Assembly: GCA_031278835.1 (NCBI GenBank)
Contig: JAITJP010000278.1
Span: 1 to 5,196, forward strand
Reading direction: 5' to 3'
Length of the DNA: 5,196 bases
From: Deltaproteobacteria bacterium
GTDB taxonomy: Bacteria; Desulfobacterota; Desulfarculia; Adiutricales; Adiutricaceae
The position numbers and the translations under genes are program-made. The notes beneath the pieces were generated by a model that worked only from the letters and a program-made list of their open reading frames with translations, was not told the DNA's origin and searched no databases. Positions 4,972-5,196 of this stretch are shown piece by piece (position 1 is the first letter of the stretch; the number at the start of each line of letters is the position of its first letter).

Positions 4972-5107
4972 TAAAGCTTTTATTTTTTTTATTTTTTCGC
5001 CTTGATGTGATCTTCTTAATTTATATTATCTTGAGTTAGGCGTCCTGAGGTTGACCCTACTGGGAAAAAAATAAAAGCTTTACTTTAGAATAAACTTAAG
5101 ATAATAT
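4972..5107 (+). repeat. Interleaved long inverted repeats (possible pseudoknot or switch)
   Basis: Arm A 4972-4989 is perfectly complementary over 18 bases to arm A' 5065-5082. Arm B 5023-5037 is complementary over 15 bases to arm B' 5093-5107, with one position (5033/5097) that is a G-U pair in + strand RNA and an A-C mismatch in - strand RNA. The order is A, B, A', B', so the two stems cross rather than nest. Arm A is also nearly self-palindromic around an AAGCTT and can fold by itself (4969-4975 with 4979-4985). No neighbouring gene in the window shows what it might control. Confidence 0.55.
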
Positions 5108-5196
5108 GTTTCATGGTTTGAATCTTTTTATAGGCCCCAAAGAGTTTAATTTAAGTAACATATGCGTCAAGCGCACTAATTATTTTTAAAGTCTAT

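Larger units (their letters stand above)
4377..5196. other. Long region without a recognisable gene
   Basis: No convincing coding sequence on either strand: the longest frame (4329-4544, 71 residues) overlaps the tRNA-Lys promoter, lacks a ribosome-binding site and is low complexity. Base composition drifts from mixed to strongly A/T-rich after about 4690. The segment holds a 12-bp tandem duplication (4394-4417), a G-free tract (4584-4657), a symmetric hairpin (4803-4827) and interleaved inverted repeats (4972-5107). It may be a long intergenic spacer or the remains of a lost gene. Confidence 0.7.

Noticed and set aside
5143..5170. Possible - strand promoter TTGACG, 16 bp, TAAACT
   Set aside because: The -35 is good but the -10 is poor and the spacer short. 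It would transcribe the strand on which the interleaved repeats pair less well. Not strong enough to annotate.

Overview
The window is bacterial. It carries the 3' part of one very large sensor gene on the + strand (1-3339), followed by about 1.86 kb in which the only recognisable genes are two isolated tRNAs on the - strand. The kinase has paired periplasmic solute-binding-type sensor domains and one membrane anchor, which fits a Gram-negative bacterium. The moderate GC, the many GCC/GGC codons, the abundant GGCC tetranucleotide and the sparse coding after position 3340 would suit a Desulfobacterota/deltaproteobacterial-type genome or one undergoing decay. That placement is a weak inference; no phylogenetic marker is present.

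Region 1 (1-3339): a hybrid histidine kinase of BvgS/EvgS-like layout. It reads as two Venus-flytrap (SBP_bac_3-like) sensor lobes, one transmembrane helix, a short coiled-coil linker, HisKA, HATPase_c, a degenerate receiver-like domain, an intact receiver and a short polar tail. The frame is open at base 1, so the signal peptide and true start lie upstream. No PAS domain and no HPt domain are seen, so a separate phosphotransfer partner is probably needed to pass the signal on.

Region 2 (3340-3660): the kinase gene and a tRNA-Glu(UUC) gene converge on a shared two-way intrinsic terminator. Its stem is better paired in the tRNA-sense RNA. The tRNA has its own sigma70-type promoter (TTGATG, 17 bp, TATAGT) with an A/T-rich upstream tract.

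Region 3 (3661-4095): a non-coding block extremely rich in GGCC, with tandem perfect palindromes.

Region 4 (4096-4376): a self-contained tRNA-Lys(UUU) unit on the - strand. It has a promoter (TTGACG, 17 bp, TAAAAT), a roughly 90-nt leader with a hairpin, the tRNA with an encoded CCACCA end, a small hairpin and a strong terminator.

Region 5 (4377-5196): no convincing gene. It holds a 12-bp tandem duplication, a 74-nt G-free tract, a symmetric hairpin and a pair of long interleaved inverted repeats (4972-5107) whose topology would allow a pseudoknot or a two-state switch in RNA. The interleaved repeats and the GGCC block are the least explained parts of the window. I do not see a convincing new multi-gene system.
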